DNA of 64,000 bases. Origin: Rhexocercosporidium sp. MPI-PUGE-AT-0058 (Eukaryota; Ascomycota; Leotiomycetes; Helotiales). The notes under the pieces were generated by a model. It saw only the letters and a program-made list of their open reading frames with translations, did not search any database and was not told where the DNA came from. The translations under genes were made by a program, and so were the position numbers. Within the stretch, counting starts at the first letter, position 1; each line of letters begins with the position of its first letter. Location of the stretch: contig JAGTJL010000001.1 of assembly GCA_020746875.1 (NCBI GenBank), positions 868,001-932,000 on the forward strand. Reading direction: 5' to 3'. This document shows positions 46,797-59,593 of this stretch, piece by piece.

Positions 46797-48362
46797 TGTT
46801 GAGTATTTTCAATAGTTAATTCTGCCCGTCGCTGCTTTCGCCTGTTTCATTTGTTGAAATCAGGCCCTTGCAGGTAGACGGATGCCTCCAATCTTCCAGG
46901 GAAGGATATATTTAAGGATAGCTCAACGGACTCAAGATATCGGCCCTAAAGTCGGTCTGTAGCAGAGACATGATGGTGGAAGATATGGAGAGCTTCGCAA
47001 GAAATACAACTTAAACACTAACAGCGCGATACCTCCTTACAAGCTCGCTTAACCACCCAGCCCCTATTTCAAAGTTCAAAGCATCAACTCTCAATCAAGG
47101 TTACTTAATACCGACATTTGCATGAATTACTTCGAATAAGTATTACCCTATTGGAGAAATTAACGATGTGGGTGGGATCTAGATTTTCATTTCCCCTTTA
47201 GTAAAAGTCTTGAAATAGACGAGCAACTCTGTCTCGTACTGCCTTTTTCCATTCCGCTGCTCAATCTTGAACCTATGGATGATATCCCAACTAAGTCCGA
47301 TTAAGTACCTGAGTTATTACTTAAGACCTCATAAAAAATCTCTAGCTTACGCTTTTTAACGAACTCGAATGGATTGGACGAGGCACTTGGTAGGGAAGAG
47401 CGAATGGGAAATTCTGAATATGGTTTTAGGTGTTGATTCAGTGATGGGATTGATGGCAGATGACTTGGATCTACTTCTAGTGTGGCTTTCTCAGTAGCGA
47501 GCTTGGGATCTTTACCTCATTGGCCACCTGCCTTTCCAGCTAATTAAGTGGGTAGATTAATGGAATACACATACATAGTGGCCATGCAACTCATCTCACT
47601 TAAAGGTTCGGTTTCATATCTTTTCATTCGAGGTCAGCAGAGGTGATGAAGCGCATCACCAGCTCTCTCTCGCCCATCCTCAACCGCTCTCCTCGTCATA
47701 AAAGTACAAGTCTCTTTTCTTCCTTCATCATCCATCTCCCTTCCTCCTACCTTCTCTCCCAACATTGCATTTCGTCTAACCACTCCACTTCCCAAAATGC
47801 TGGCCGCAAAGCCACATAAAAATCAATCAAACGCCATTAGAGCCCGGAACCTTACTTGCACCGCAGCGCAGCGCATCGTTCCGGAATGAAGGAAAAGGAA
47901 TCAATTAACAACAGGGCTGCCCCGGGAGTAAGTAGGGCAGAGGAAAAGAGATCTAGTAGACGTGGATGGAAATATGTACAGAGACGTCGATTCGAGGAGT
48001 ATGCTTTTTGGGGTTTGGCTTTCTTCCGTAAGTTGCCTTTTTTTTGGGTTCGTGCGCGATGAATAGGATCATGGACAGATCCCGTATGTAGGCAATGTTA
48101 ATCTATCCTGAAAAAATGGGCTTTGAAATCGTCCTTAGGAGTTTTCGACGCATAAAGAGCGTAAAGTGCTATTTGCGGTCCATGGGGAATGTATTATGTG
48201 GAAACTTTTCGGACAGGTACTAAGGTGAGATGGCGATTGCGGTCCTCGTTTCGTCGTTTAGTGTTTGGTCGATTGATCAGACGACTATGTCATTCTGCTT
48301 GATGAAGTATGCCCTATGGCTTGTGTCAGTATTTACTCGTCTAGGCGGAGATATCGGGGATC
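46797..48362. other. Long intergenic region with a possible short leader ORF
   Basis: No confident gene. A pyrimidine-rich tract (about 47690-47790) precedes ATG 47797 in good context; this opens 30 codons ending at 47889, and its TGA overlaps a second ATG (47886) that opens a further 58 codons to 48062. This may be the transcript start of an unrecognised small gene. Confidence 0.3.
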
Positions 48363-49644
48363 TCACTTGCAAGCCTCATAAGCCGACCAGCAAATCGCCG
48401 TACTGGGCATCGTAGTCACAACGCGCGGCTTGACACCCTTGAAGAAACCTTTGAGACCCTCTCTCCGGTGCAGTAATCGGGCACCCTGCATGAAAGAATT
48501 GACGTTCCTTAACTCCGGGTCGTTGGCCGTCCCTCTGGTCTGCAACATTGTTTTGACCACATCCATGGGGGTTGTCAGCGCAGCCGCGAATCCTCCAGCC
48601 ACAGCACCCGCGGAACAATGTGTCAATGGATCGTAATTTTTGGAGGGGTTCATCGCAGTCGAAATTGACTCGTAGGCAAGGAATTGTAATGCGGTGAAGG
48701 GGACGGTCATAGAGAGCGTGGTGGGGTAGGAGACGTAAAATGCCGAGACTCCTTCGCTTCGGTAGACATATTTGGCGCAATCGAACATCGATTTGTACAT
48801 CTTGCTCGAATTGTGGATTTGCATGCGTTGCTTGATGACTGCAGAGAATCAGTACGCTGTATGTTTAGGGGAAAAGTATTCTTACCATCAAATGGATTCA
48901 TCAGTGCATCACTGGCAATGGTTGCGCAAGCTCCGCTGGTAGCTAGAGTAAAATTAGTGTTTGTCCCGAGGAAGTTAATGGGTAAAAGCAAACATACCTG
49001 CTGCAAGAGGATGATGAACACCAGCTTGATTGCCTCCCATAACATGCTTCACAGCTTCATAGGTAGCAAAGTAAACGGCATGGGCAGGGCCTGTCCAAAA
49101 AAAAAGAAAAAAATCAGTATTGATCGCCTCGTAGCCACCCCAGATGTACGTACCAGCTCCTACCACCACACTGGACATGCCTCTCCATAAACTGAGAAAT
49201 CCTTCCCCCGTGGCTATTCTGTAACCTCCTTGGATCATGCCATTGTAGACTGCAGAGGGGGTTGGGTTGAGAATTTGCATCCGGGTCTGCGAAATTGTTA
49301 GCTCAACAACATCCTGACATCATCAAACCAGCCAGAGGATATTGCGCACCTTGATAGCATCAATGGGGTACATGACCGTATGTTCCTATTCGAATGTCAG
49401 TCTGCGAAGGTCATAGGGAGTGTAGACCAGGGATGGGGCGAGTATGGGAGAGGTCTCACAGCTATGCCAGCAAAGGCGCCTGCAGCCATGTTCTGCAGCA
49501 ACGAGAAGTTGGGTGGCAGGCCCTCATAGCTGTAGATGTAGAATTAGCGATGATCTGCAGAGCTGGGAAGGCAAAGATTCAATGCGATTCTTGCGGTTGC
49601 ACGTACTCATACTCATCTGCTGGCTCTGCATCTGGCTGGGCCAT
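48363..49644 (-). CDS. mrs3: Mitochondrial iron transporter (Mrs3/4, mitoferrin)
   Basis: A six-helix carrier of the mitochondrial inner membrane that imports iron for heme and Fe-S cluster synthesis. Seven exons (introns 49530-49606, 49386-49459, 49287-49349, 49091-49153, 48943-48997, 48839-48885) give 300 residues. The three repeat signatures are YPIDAIKTRMQ, NPFDVIKQRMQ and TPMDVVKTMLQ. LPPNFSLLQNMAAGAFAGIA and EHTVMYPIDAIK are characteristic of Mrs3/4. The first ATG used (49644) lies in GCCGCCCCAATGG context. An open frame continues upstream without another ATG, so the N-terminus is reasonably set. One tiny exon (49350-49385, 36 bases) carries the first signature. Confidence 0.88.
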
Positions 49645-51583
49645 TGGGGCGGCCACAACCACAGATCCTCCTCCGTACGCGGTCGATTGCAGAGCCAGGA
49701 TGTCGATTACACCGGGTGCAGTGGGAGATCCTCGAGATGTGCGTGCTGTGTCGAGGAGAGCGTGGTAGTTTCGGAGTAGAGTGAGGAAGTGGCGGAGTTG
49801 GAAATGGTGGTTGGTGGTTGGAGAGCAAGCTGAGGGCGTGGAGGAGGATTGTCGATGATGCTTTGTCTTGTCTGTTCAGAAAATCGAGAGCGGGTGACAG
49901 GGGTGTGGCAGTAGTACAGTAGTAGTACTGGTACGGACTTGACTTTGTAGTAATTAAGGCGGTGGAGAAGCGACGTGCAGCCAGTGCCCATGGAGGGAGA
50001 GGAGATGAGATGAGAGGAGAGGAGAAAGATATAACGGCCGAGGCAGAAAATCAACTTCAGTTAATTAGAACGCCAGAACAAAACCAAAGATCGATCTGTG
50101 GATCAACACCGGACTCTGTTAGGCCTTGCGCTGGTCCGACCAAGCACCGTGCCATCCAGTTACTTCAATTACACATCGGATGAGGCACTATTATTCCATG
50201 GTTTTACGATCCTCTATCATCGCTACTAATAAAGCCCTTCCATCAACAAAAGAGACAACTATCATGATTTTGTTTGCTTTTCTGACAACCTGGATCCATT
50301 CTTTTCCTCTGCTGGACAGGCGGAGTTGCGGTCTCGCAGCAGCCTCTTTCCTGCCTCTATGGTGGCAATCCAGACGATGCAAGGTTCTCCTCGGAGCTCC
50401 GCAGCAGGGCACTGTGGATAGTATCTGTAAGTAATATTAATCCTTGCAGGGGCAATCAATCTATTTTGCCAAATCTTGTCAGATCAGATCCGTGCCTCTC
50501 CCACCAACATACCGGTACAGAGAATAAGGGACCTGGGGAAGAACAATTCTGCGTCATAATGGCACGCCTTCTCGTACGACTCCTACTCTTTCAACATGCC
50601 ATTCTTTCTGCAACACCGCATATCTAGAATCCCATATCCACCGAGGTGGAAAGGCATCGGGAGGGCTCTTTGTGGGGTTCAACTACGACTGGAAACTGCT
50701 GCTTGACCTGACAGAAAGTCTTTCTGGTCACTGTTCAATTCAGGAAATGCGAAAAGCCCTCAACACGCCGGGTCGGTCCTGGTCAGTCCAAGGTCTCGGA
50801 GTGGTCCTCGCGCCTGGCTGTTTCTACGGTAAGCGCACAAATTATGATCTGATAACCAGAAGACCAGGAAGAGATTGCTGGGCAGGGCATTCTAAAATAC
50901 CTGAAAAGGATCTGATAAATAAATTTGACGGGGCTGGTGGAGCTAGGGGCATGGGATAGCCAATAAGATTGCTCCGGACATCCCTGCGCATCTGAGTCCA
51001 TTCTCGGAGGGCCTTTTTCTTTTATTTTTCTTTTTTTGGATAAAGGAGAGGGGATTTTCTTGTGTCTTGATTGGGTTCGGTTAGATTCCATATACTTTGA
51101 AAGGAATGGAGGTGGTTGCGTGGAGAATCCGCGGGCTGACACTAACGCCGACATCGCTTTGCTTTGGATCTTAGGAGGAAGATCTGATATTGGGAAGGCA
51201 ATATAGCAAGCTGAAAGAAGCCTGATGAGAGGACAACTTTCCATTCTGCTATTCTGCTATAGGTCGATTGGTTGATTCATGGCTGGGATAAAGTCAAGCA
51301 GCATTGCATGATTGGAGGGGTATCCTGAGAATTTATTCGAAATTTAGAATCGTCTGATTGATAACATTCGTCCGACGCATGACCAGGTGAGCTAGAGTTT
51401 CCATATTAGGGAAGTTGATGGAGATTGAACTATCTTGTTGTTCAGATATGACACTTCATCTCAACATCTCAAACATCTCCCCTTGCTCACTCGCACAATG
51501 TATGAGCCTCGCTTCCTTCTCGTACAAAACTTAATTACTTACACATTACAAGACCAAATATCGCCTCCCTTCCACTCTGCGTC
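49645..51583. other. Long intergenic region, no gene recognised
   Basis: The first few hundred bases are the 5' flank of the carrier gene. Frames at 50672-50959 (plus) and 50783-51244 (minus) overlap and show no family features. Confidence 0.4.
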
Positions 51584-53475
51584 TTAACTTGCTACACTCT
51601 CATGAATTTCATCGATGCCCACCTCCGTGATAGCCCAACACAGAGCACTCCTCCATTTCGCTGCATTCTCAGTCTCATCCAGGCATGCCAAAACAGCGCG
51701 TAAGAGACGCTGAGCTCGGCCCTCGAAATACCACCTAGAGGGCAAAAACACTGTCAGCGGCTACCCATCGATACAATTGTCGTTACCTAAATCTCCGTTC
51801 TTCTTTCACTAGAGATACCTAGAAAGTCGAACGGAATCACGTAGGCATGAGAGCATCTTACCGTATCTCAACCATCTTCAACAACACGCAATAAAACCCT
51901 AACAATACAAGCGCCCCCTCATGCCGTTTCGCTAATAAATTCAGGTAATCCTCAGAGATGGAAATCGGCCACACACGCAGCGCATCCCAGGTTGAGAATT
52001 CCGTGCCTAGGATAGCGCGATAGCGGAACGCGAGGTCGAGAGAGCGTGCTGAGGAGATGTAAGTCGTGATTTCGTGTTCGGTCCATGTTTTTTGAGCGGA
52101 TCTCGAGGATTGGTCTGATTTTGAGTTTGAGAATGGGATGAGGCAGGAGGAGCTGGGTATCAATGACAGGAGGTGCGGGAGTAGGGGAGGTGGTGTCCCA
52201 TCTGGGACCTGCACGGGCATATCCCATTGCGCAGCAAGTACGGAGACAGGTCCCAATTCGAGGAAATCCCATATATCACAGAGAATGGAACATCCTGACC
52301 GAAGTAGGTACAGCCATGGTGGGAGGATACTATCTCCGTCTTGGGCGTTGGTGTTTCCGTTGACGGTTGTGATGGGCATGGGTAGTGCTGGAGGAGAGAC
52401 GATCATTAGTTGGTCATCAGAGTTGGAGTTCAAGGCTTGGGTGTCGATTGCGAAGGAGATTATTACTAGGAGGTGGGCGAAGGCGAGGACGGCGTCGCAG
52501 TTTTGGGGTGTGACGGATGTCATCATTTGACGGAAGAGAGGCATGGCTATGTCTTGGTGATGGGAGGCTAGGAGGGTGAGTTTTGAGCGCATGGGGGACG
52601 AGGGGTGGAGGTGTGCGAGGTGGAGGGCGGAACAGGAGAGGATGCCGTGGTGGAGGAAGAGGTGGGATTTAGCGAGGATAGGGATAGTAGTCTGCCATAG
52701 GAGTGTTGTTGTGTGGTTTGTTGAGAGGGTGGATGCGGTGTTTGTTATGAAGTGTTTTAGGAGTCCTGCATCGGATGTGTCGAGGGTTGGTGAGGTTGTT
52801 CGAGATATAGTGACATCTTCCGAGATAATCGTATCGTACTGTATGGTTCGTTAATTCACCGAGCTCATCTATTATACATGCTATAAATGAGTGATGGCGA
52901 TTGGCTTCTTGTACTTTTTGGGTATAAAAAGCAAATTTTTAGGGACATCATACCTCATATATCATTTCATCAGCCACATGCTCATCCACAACAGTCGTGG
53001 CTCCTCCATTAAAAGCCAACCCATCTGTAAAATACTTGAGCAGATTACCCCTGAAGAAAGTCTGTAACCTCACAGCCTTCCAATCTAAACCAGCCCTTCC
53101 CGCAACATCATGCACAGCCAACCAATGGCTTTTCATCCTCTTGGTACTAGCACAGAGATGTTCACATTTTTCATACCCACACATCAGACCTTCTACAACC
53201 GGTAGTCCTGGAACCGGGAAGACATTAAGCTTCGTCTGGAGACTGATTACCTGCTCAGGTGGAGCGAGTTCTAGAGTGGAGACGTAGCTCATGAACGGCC
53301 GGCGCCGTGCTCGATGGATCTGATGGATGTCTTTGAGATGCCGCGAGATGGCGCTTGGTTGAATCGCGTAGTGACATGTGGCGCATATCAAGGCTTTGTG
53401 GTCGGGAAGGTAGTGTAGGAGTTGGGATGGAAGAGGGTCCCGAGGTGGAGTTGAGCTACTGGTGGAGAAAGCCAT
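51584..53475 (-). CDS. OrsD-like (DUF3505) C2H2 protein with fungal transcription-factor C-terminus
   Basis: Residues about 20-165 match the OrsD/DUF3505 pattern: YLPDHKALICATCHYAIQPS, AISRHLKDIH (a C2H2-like finger), FPVPGLPVVEGLMCGYEKC, STKRMKSHWLAVH and VRLQTFFRGNLLKYF. Introns at 52839-52953 and 51735-51861 join this to a 375-residue C-terminal half of the fungal_trans_2 type: LLKHFITNTASTLS, FLHHGILSCSALHLAHLHPS, then FSTWDALRVWPISISEDYL and WYFEGRAQRLLRAVL. The product is 549 residues. The domain is named after OrsD of an orsellinic acid cluster, but most members are unstudied. DNA binding through the finger region and a regulator role are inferred. There is no Zn2Cys6 cluster. Confidence 0.78.
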
Positions 53476-54370
53476 GTTGTTGATGGTGGACAATGGGAGA
53501 GGATCAGGACCGTCGATCCGCGAAGTCTCGTGACAAGATGTGTACACTATCCAGAGAAGCGTTCAGTCCCTTACTGGAATTTTAGAACCTCACCTGGTGT
53601 TCTTCGAGATGGGTCGCGAAGCGAAGGTTGAGTGAAGTCGGTTCCAGGTATACTGCGAGGGTATCGCACTTGACGTGAGGTCTTAATGCCAAACTACCCA
53701 GAATCTATTTGTTCGAGGCTCTTCGTACCAGCAATGCTATGTCAATGTTTACTGTGTAATCATATGTTTTGTGGCGTTTTCTCTCTCTCGATTTTGGAAG
53801 ACCTTCGAGGGAGGAGGGGAATGATGGAATGGAGGGGGAAGTGGAACGACGGTGCCGTTCCCAGCCAAGCCCTCGCTTCTTCCACTCGACAACAACCCCT
53901 GGCTCTCGCGCCGTCGGACAGATACAAGCCCGAATATACCATGTAGCCGTGCAGCAGCCATGAGGCTGCATGCAGGGCTTTTAAAGTGGTATGTCCGTCA
54001 CGGAACAGCACGTTGGTTTTCTAAGTTTTGATTCGTCAGCACCTTGATGCGACTGTGTTTCTACAAGGGTTGGTTTGCATCTGGGAGAAACAATGGGTGC
54101 CGTTCGATCTGGCACTAGGTATTGTGACAGATTAGTACTGATGATGATGTTCTAGTAGATGCAAGTTGCTCGATTTGTTTCAATTTTATCTCCAAAATCC
54201 GCTCGTATTTTGCCTGGTTTGTCTTTCTGGTTCATTTTAATTTCGTTGATCTCATTCAGGGCTCTGTACATAAATATCCAAGTTCGTCTCTCGTAGTCGT
54301 AGATTTATCTTCTTCACCAAGTCTCGCTTCTGCCTTTCAATCAGCATACAAATACAAAAATCCAGACATC
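53476..54370. other. Divergent intergenic region
   Basis: Separates the OrsD-like gene and the dehydrogenase. Frames at 53686-54011 overlap on both strands and have no family signal. Confidence 0.4.
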
Positions 54371-55366
54371 ATGCCTTTCACAGCAACCATAATAATTACA
54401 GGTGGCACTTCTGGCTTGGGGTACCAATGTGCCCTTGTCCTCGCCCGTCAAAACCCAACATACCTTATCATCGTCTCGTCACGCAAAGATTCCAACACAT
54501 CTGCGACATCCATCAATAAAACCCTCCAACAAAACAACACCATCTTTCTTCCCCTGGACCTCTCCAATCTCAACAATATCCGAGCATTCGCCTCTGTCTT
54601 CTCAGAGAACAACTACCCACCGATCAAAGCACTCCTCTTGAATGCCGCTTTACAATTCCCCACAGGTCTCAACATGACTGAGGATGGAATCGAAAAAACC
54701 TTCGGAATCACTCACGTCGGACATGCACTTCTCTACCATCTCCTCACACCACACTTTGCAGACAACGCACGGGTTATTGTCACTAGCAGCGGTACTCACG
54801 ACCCGGCTCAAAAATCAGGCCTTCCAGACGCAGTGTACACTTCTGCGGAAATGCTAGCACATCCCACAGGCCAGTGGGCGACAATGAAAGACGGCTTGCA
54901 GAGATATGCTACGAGCAAATTGGCCAACGTGCTATGGATGTACGCTTTGAGTAGGCGTCTCGAGAAGTCACCTTCAAGTGGGCAGACAGAACCAGGAAAG
55001 AAAATCACCGTCACAGCTATGGATCCCGGTCTCATGCCTGGCACCTCGTTGGCTCGAGACTGGAAAATCTTCAATTATATCCCAGGGGTTCTTTGGTTCA
55101 AGATCATCCCTTTGCTTATCCCGTTGGCGAGGATGCTCATCTATCCTAATATCCATACTGCGAAAGAGTCTGGTGCTGCACTTGCGAGTCTGGTGATGGA
55201 TGAGCAGTTCGAGGGCGTCTCGGGGAAGTATTTTGAGGGAACGAGGGAGATTGAGAGCAGTGTCGATAGCCACAACGTTGGGTTTCAGGAGGATCTTTGG
55301 GAGTGGACGGTGAAGAACGTTTCGAATAGTAAGGAAGAGAGAGTGAAGTTTGACATTGGAAGATGA
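54371..55366 (+). CDS. Short-chain dehydrogenase/reductase
   Basis: A Rossmann-fold NAD(P)H oxidoreductase, intronless, 331 residues. The cofactor motif TGGTSGLG is at 10-17, NAA at 91-93, the catalytic Ser near 139-140 in VIVTSSG, and the YxxxK pair in YATSK at 179-183. The C-terminal extension with hydrophobic helices (VLWFKIIPLLIPLARMLIY) is typical of the protochlorophyllide-reductase-like/WW-domain-oxidoreductase branch and may contact membranes. An Arg after the second strand (SSRKDS) suggests NADPH. The substrate is unknown; the P450 gene 1 kb downstream on the same strand makes a shared pathway possible. Confidence 0.85.
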   Translation: MPFTATIIITGGTSGLGYQCALVLARQNPTYLIIVSSRKDSNTSATSINKTLQQNNTIFLPLDLSNLNNIRAFASVFSENNYPPIKALLLNAALQFPTGLNMTEDGIEKTFGITHVGHALLYHLLTPHFADNARVIVTSSGTHDPAQKSGLPDAVYTSAEMLAHPTGQWATMKDGLQRYATSKLANVLWMYALSRRLEKSPSSGQTEPGKKITVTAMDPGLMPGTSLARDWKIFNYIPGVLWFKIIPLLIPLARMLIYPNIHTAKESGAALASLVMDEQFEGVSGKYFEGTREIESSVDSHNVGFQEDLWEWTVKNVSNSKEERVKFDIGR

Positions 55367-56351
55367 ATCTGCATCTGATGGAGCTGTAATGGAATAGAGA
55401 CAAGGTCTGTCATTGTTTTCCCCAATCATTGGCATTTAGAATATGTAACATTACTCAGCATAAAGTCAACGGAACCAAATGGCGCAAAGATTCCGGAAAT
55501 CAGAGACTCCTTCACAGAAGCATATCTGTTGTACACAAATGCTATAGACTAAACGCAAGTACTCACAGATCCAATGTGCACACAGTCGAGTCCCTCATAT
55601 CTATTTGTACTGACACATTCACCATATACCAGTATATTTAGTTGTACATGTATTGATGCTGTACTTCACAAGCGAAACCGCCGCAGGACTATCGTTTCCA
55701 GCTTTTACCAGGGCAACGAAGGGTCGTTGGTGGGAAAGGGGATGGCATGACTCGGCTTGAACTCAATGCTGGCGCAAGCATCCTTTCCTTCGCTTAGTGC
55801 AAGGTTAATTCAGGTGCTTCACAACTTTCGGCTGCAACACCATTGTGTGGGACCCTGAGTATATACTCCACTATGCTTCAATCTCAAGGAAAATTGATTT
55901 AAGTTTATTTCGTCCATGGACGCATCCTCTTCAATGACATCGGACAGGGAAAACAACGATTCTGGAGCCTTGACATGTCCTATGTGCCTGTTCCCTGTTA
56001 CGAGACCACGGCTTGGAATTGCGAAAATGTGAATTCTTGGACAAATTATGCTTAATTGTGCATAATCTTCGCTAACGTCTAATTCCTGTTTCAAACAACG
56101 CTACCCTTTCTGTTCCAACTATCCTTGCAGTAGTCAAAGAGAAGATCCCAGCTACGTATCTTCTTATATAGTGCATAGATAAAGTTTCAGCCCTCATTCA
56201 TTCCTGCTTGTCCACGAGTAATGATGAAGAGATGCCAGCCAGCTACAGTAGCAGTTAACATAACAGCGTGGGGGTATAAATAGCTACGCCGTTCCACTTG
56301 TCTCAGCGGCTATTCAGCTATAGATCTTTCTTCTGAAAGAACTCAGCTGTC
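55367..56351. other. Intergenic, P450 promoter side
   Basis: No gene is seen. A minus-strand frame at 55819-56094 is short and unrecognised. A TATAAAT box occurs at about 56275-56281, 71 bases before the P450 ATG. Confidence 0.4.
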
Positions 56352-58025
56352 ATGGATTATAAATTACCCCTAGGCATAAATGCTGGCACGGTATTTGTGT
56401 CTAGCATCATCGCTTTTGTTTACATCATATTCCGGACCCTTCAAACGTCGAAATCAAAACTATCTAGCCTGCCAACAATTGGGACAACTAGTCAACCCCA
56501 CCTCCAGATTGATCTGATCGATGGAACTCGTAGAGTAAGTCTTTTCCTGTAAACCTCGTCCCAACCATCTCACACTCATAGTATCCGGACACCCCGTATT
56601 TGATCCCCGATATTCCCAATGGTCCCAAAACTCTCATTCTTCCTGTCCGCTACCTCGATGAAATTAAATCCCTCCCTGAGTCTAAGCTCAGCTTCGCCGA
56701 GAGCTTGTACCACAGATTCTCCGGCAAATACAGCACCATCGGCATCCTCAATAAATCAATGATCACTTCGATTAAGGTGGATCTCACTCACAACATTGCG
56801 CGCAACTTCGAAGCACTGCAGCTAGAAGCTGACCTTGCGATTCCCGATTGCATCGGAGAATGTCAGGATTGGACACCAATACAAATTTATCCTAAGATTC
56901 TACGCATCGTTGCGCTTCTATCGGGACGCATCTTTGTCGGCCTCCCACTCAGCAGGGACGAAGAATGGATTGAAACAACAATCAGCTACACCGAGGCAGC
57001 CTTCGCATGCTATGTTCCGGTGAAGAACCTCTTTCCTTTGACGCGAGACGTGTTTGCTCCATTCTTGCCTGAAGTGCAGCGAATAAAGCAATACCGAGCT
57101 AGAGGGGCGCAACTCCTGGCTCCAGTTCTGGAAGAGCGACGGGAGAGTATGAAAGATCCGAACTTTGAGCCCCCGGCAGACATGATCCAATTCATGATCC
57201 AAAACGCGGGAGATTCGGCTCATGATGCCTTGTTCCAAAGCTACATGCAGATGGTGATCAGTCTCGTTGCAATTCACAGCACAGCGATGAATATCACGCA
57301 CGCAATTTATGACCTTGCAAATCATCCGGAATCCATCGCGCCTTTACGGGAAGAATGTAAGAGAACGTGAGGTCCAATTGAGATATCGAAGTCTGACATG
57401 GAGCATAAAGTGGAAGCAGTCCTATCAGCTGAAAATGGTATCCTGAACCAAACAAGCATGACCAAGCTCCAGAAGATGGACAGCTTCATCAAAGAATCCC
57501 AACGCCTCAACCCACCCAACGCCCGTATGTTCACTCTCTCTATAGCTCATTCATCCCTTCAACTGCTCCCATAAGTAGCCATTTGTCAACTAATACGCCC
57601 CCACAGTCTCCATCAACCGCATTGCAACCTCGAACCTGACCCTCTCAGACGGCCTGTATATCCCTAAAGGTACCTGTATTGCAATTTCGAGCATCGGCAT
57701 CTATCACGATCCTTCCATCTACCCGTCTCCGGACACTTTCCTGCCCTTCCGTTTTAGCGACTTACGCTCTCTGCCAGAAAATGCGAACAAGTACCAACTT
57801 GTGACAACATCAAAAGAGTCATTGGCGTTTGGCCACGGCACCCATGCGTGTCCTGGAAGGTTTTTCGCTAGCAATGAGATCAAGGTAATTTTGGCTGGCC
57901 TGCTATCGAGGTATGATGTGAAGTTCCAGGAGGGGCAGGGGAGGCCAGAGAATATGAATGGAAAGACGTTGATGGTGCCAAATCAAAAAGCGGAGGTGTT
58001 GTTTCGCAAGAGGGGCGTGAGTTAG
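56352..58025 (+). CDS. Cytochrome P450 monooxygenase
   Basis: A membrane-anchored heme oxygenase of the endoplasmic reticulum. The N-terminal anchor is GINAGTVFVSSIIAFVYIIF. Introns at 56535-56581, 57357-57410 and 57525-57606 give 496 residues. The second intron starts at GTAAGA inside an apparent stop-containing stretch and restores REELEAVLSAENG. Landmarks are the I-helix AIHSTAMN, the ExxR as ESQR in SFIKESQRLNPPN, PFRFSDLR, and the heme loop FGHGTHACPGRFFASNEI with the Cys ligand near residue 439. The heme loop and I-helix resemble fungal P450s of terpenoid and other secondary metabolism (for example ent-kaurene oxidase relatives); the substrate cannot be told. Confidence 0.9.
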
Positions 58026-59593
58026 CAAGGGCTAGGGAACTTTGAGTGCTCGATCCAAGTACCTACCGGGAATTTTCTTTCTTTTCTTTTTTGGTTGTCA
58101 AAATTATGAGCTCAATTCAATCTTGAAGGCTATAGTAATCATTCAACGTGATAGGTGATTGATTGTGCTTTGTCAAAATGCTAAGTTTTTACCGTAAAAC
58201 TCTGAAAGCGGCTTTCTTGGGGGCAGAAATCTCCATTATCCATGTAACCTAGTCTTTATTTTCTTCTTATACTAAAAAAAGACCTAAAATCATCAATAGT
58301 CTTCCAAACATAAGCACGCCGGAAACGGCCGTCCAGCCGCACAATCGAGATGATCCTCCACCCTCTTTCCCCCCCTGCCTCATGTGCCACTGAGAAATGT
58401 CGGGACGAAAAGTTCGACCTATGTGCTTCGCAAACAGTGCCACTGAGCCAAGTTCCCAAAAGACGCCGGCACTGGAAGCAAGGGAGTAGCAGATCATCAC
58501 GATGACTGTGCGCGCGACACCGCTTCAAGAAGCTGTTGGGGCTGTGAAGAGGAACTAGAAGCGATCGACTTTGAGTATCATTCTGGCGGACAAGAGGCAC
58601 TTCAGGATATTAATCCCAAGGTGCAAGAAGGGTCTGTATCAGGTTCAGTAATGGACGAGTCCTACAGATATTCGGATTTCCACACCAGGTTGAAGCGATG
58701 GCGTATCTGCGGTTCCGAGACTCAGAAGGCGAGGAATCTGCCACCTTGCTGTACTAGATGGTTCATCTGCGATGATCTTAATCTTGGTTGTCATCAGCAC
58801 AAATTCTTTCGACCTACCGGTTATCCAATTATGTATAAAGCTGATAATTACTTATTTGGATTATACATCCGAGTTTACTGGAGGAACGAGAACTCAAATC
58901 TTCGCTCTGTGGTTCTAGAGATGTATATGTGAGCAAGATACGAGGATTTGGGAGAAATCTAGTGCAAATAGAGATGTGGATTTGCATAGGATATTTAAGC
59001 CAGCTAATTACTGCTTTCTTTGTGGGACTCTAAGCCGTCACTTACCAAAGCGGAGTTCTTTGATTGCCTTTTCCACCATCGAAGTGCTACAAGGACGATT
59101 AGGTATTCAACCCATGGATATACAGTCTCATCCTAGACTCCTTCAATCCTTCTTCCGTCAAGTTTCGTTAAAGAAGGCCAAAACATAACAATCCACCTCG
59201 CCTAAGACAGGGGCTCGCTTACCCCACTGAATGTGTTGATACTCCTTATACTTACATCCGACGTCGTTCAAATCCCTACATGAGCGTGAAAATTTTACTC
59301 TGCATCATTTCCGTCGCCTTTCACTTTGTTTTCTGAATCTTCTGAGGCTGTCCTAGAATATTATCTCAGAATCACGAGATGCCGACACACGTGACCTACA
59401 CCCCCAATTAAGCTTTCCGCCCCGCCCGGAGCTAGTGACGACCCGAAGGCAGACATCTAAATCATCATCAAGCCATTGTATTAATTGCTTCGTTCTTCAC
59501 GAATCCAGCAATCTTTCAGGTGCTAAAGTGCACAAAAACAAACGTTGAACTATCACTGGATTGAGAACCTCAAGCTCTTGCTCGCCAAACGCA
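58026..59593. other. Intergenic with unassigned short frames
   Basis: On the minus strand 58267-58500 encodes a hydrophobic, membrane-like peptide (VFWELGSVALFAKHIGRTF; GVLMFGRLLMILGLFLV) that may be a transporter relic. The plus frame 58621-58932 is unrecognised. I would not call either a gene. Confidence 0.3.

Noticed and set aside
50672..50959. 95-codon plus-strand frame
   Set aside because: No conserved features and overlapped by a longer minus-strand frame that is also unconvincing.
57357..57410. Premature stop (TGA) in the P450 gene
   Set aside because: It lies inside an intron with GTAAGA donor, CTGAC branch and AAAG acceptor; splicing restores conserved sequence.
58256..58600. 114-codon minus-strand frame
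   Set aside because: Overlaps a hydrophobic frame in another phase; neither has a start context or family match.
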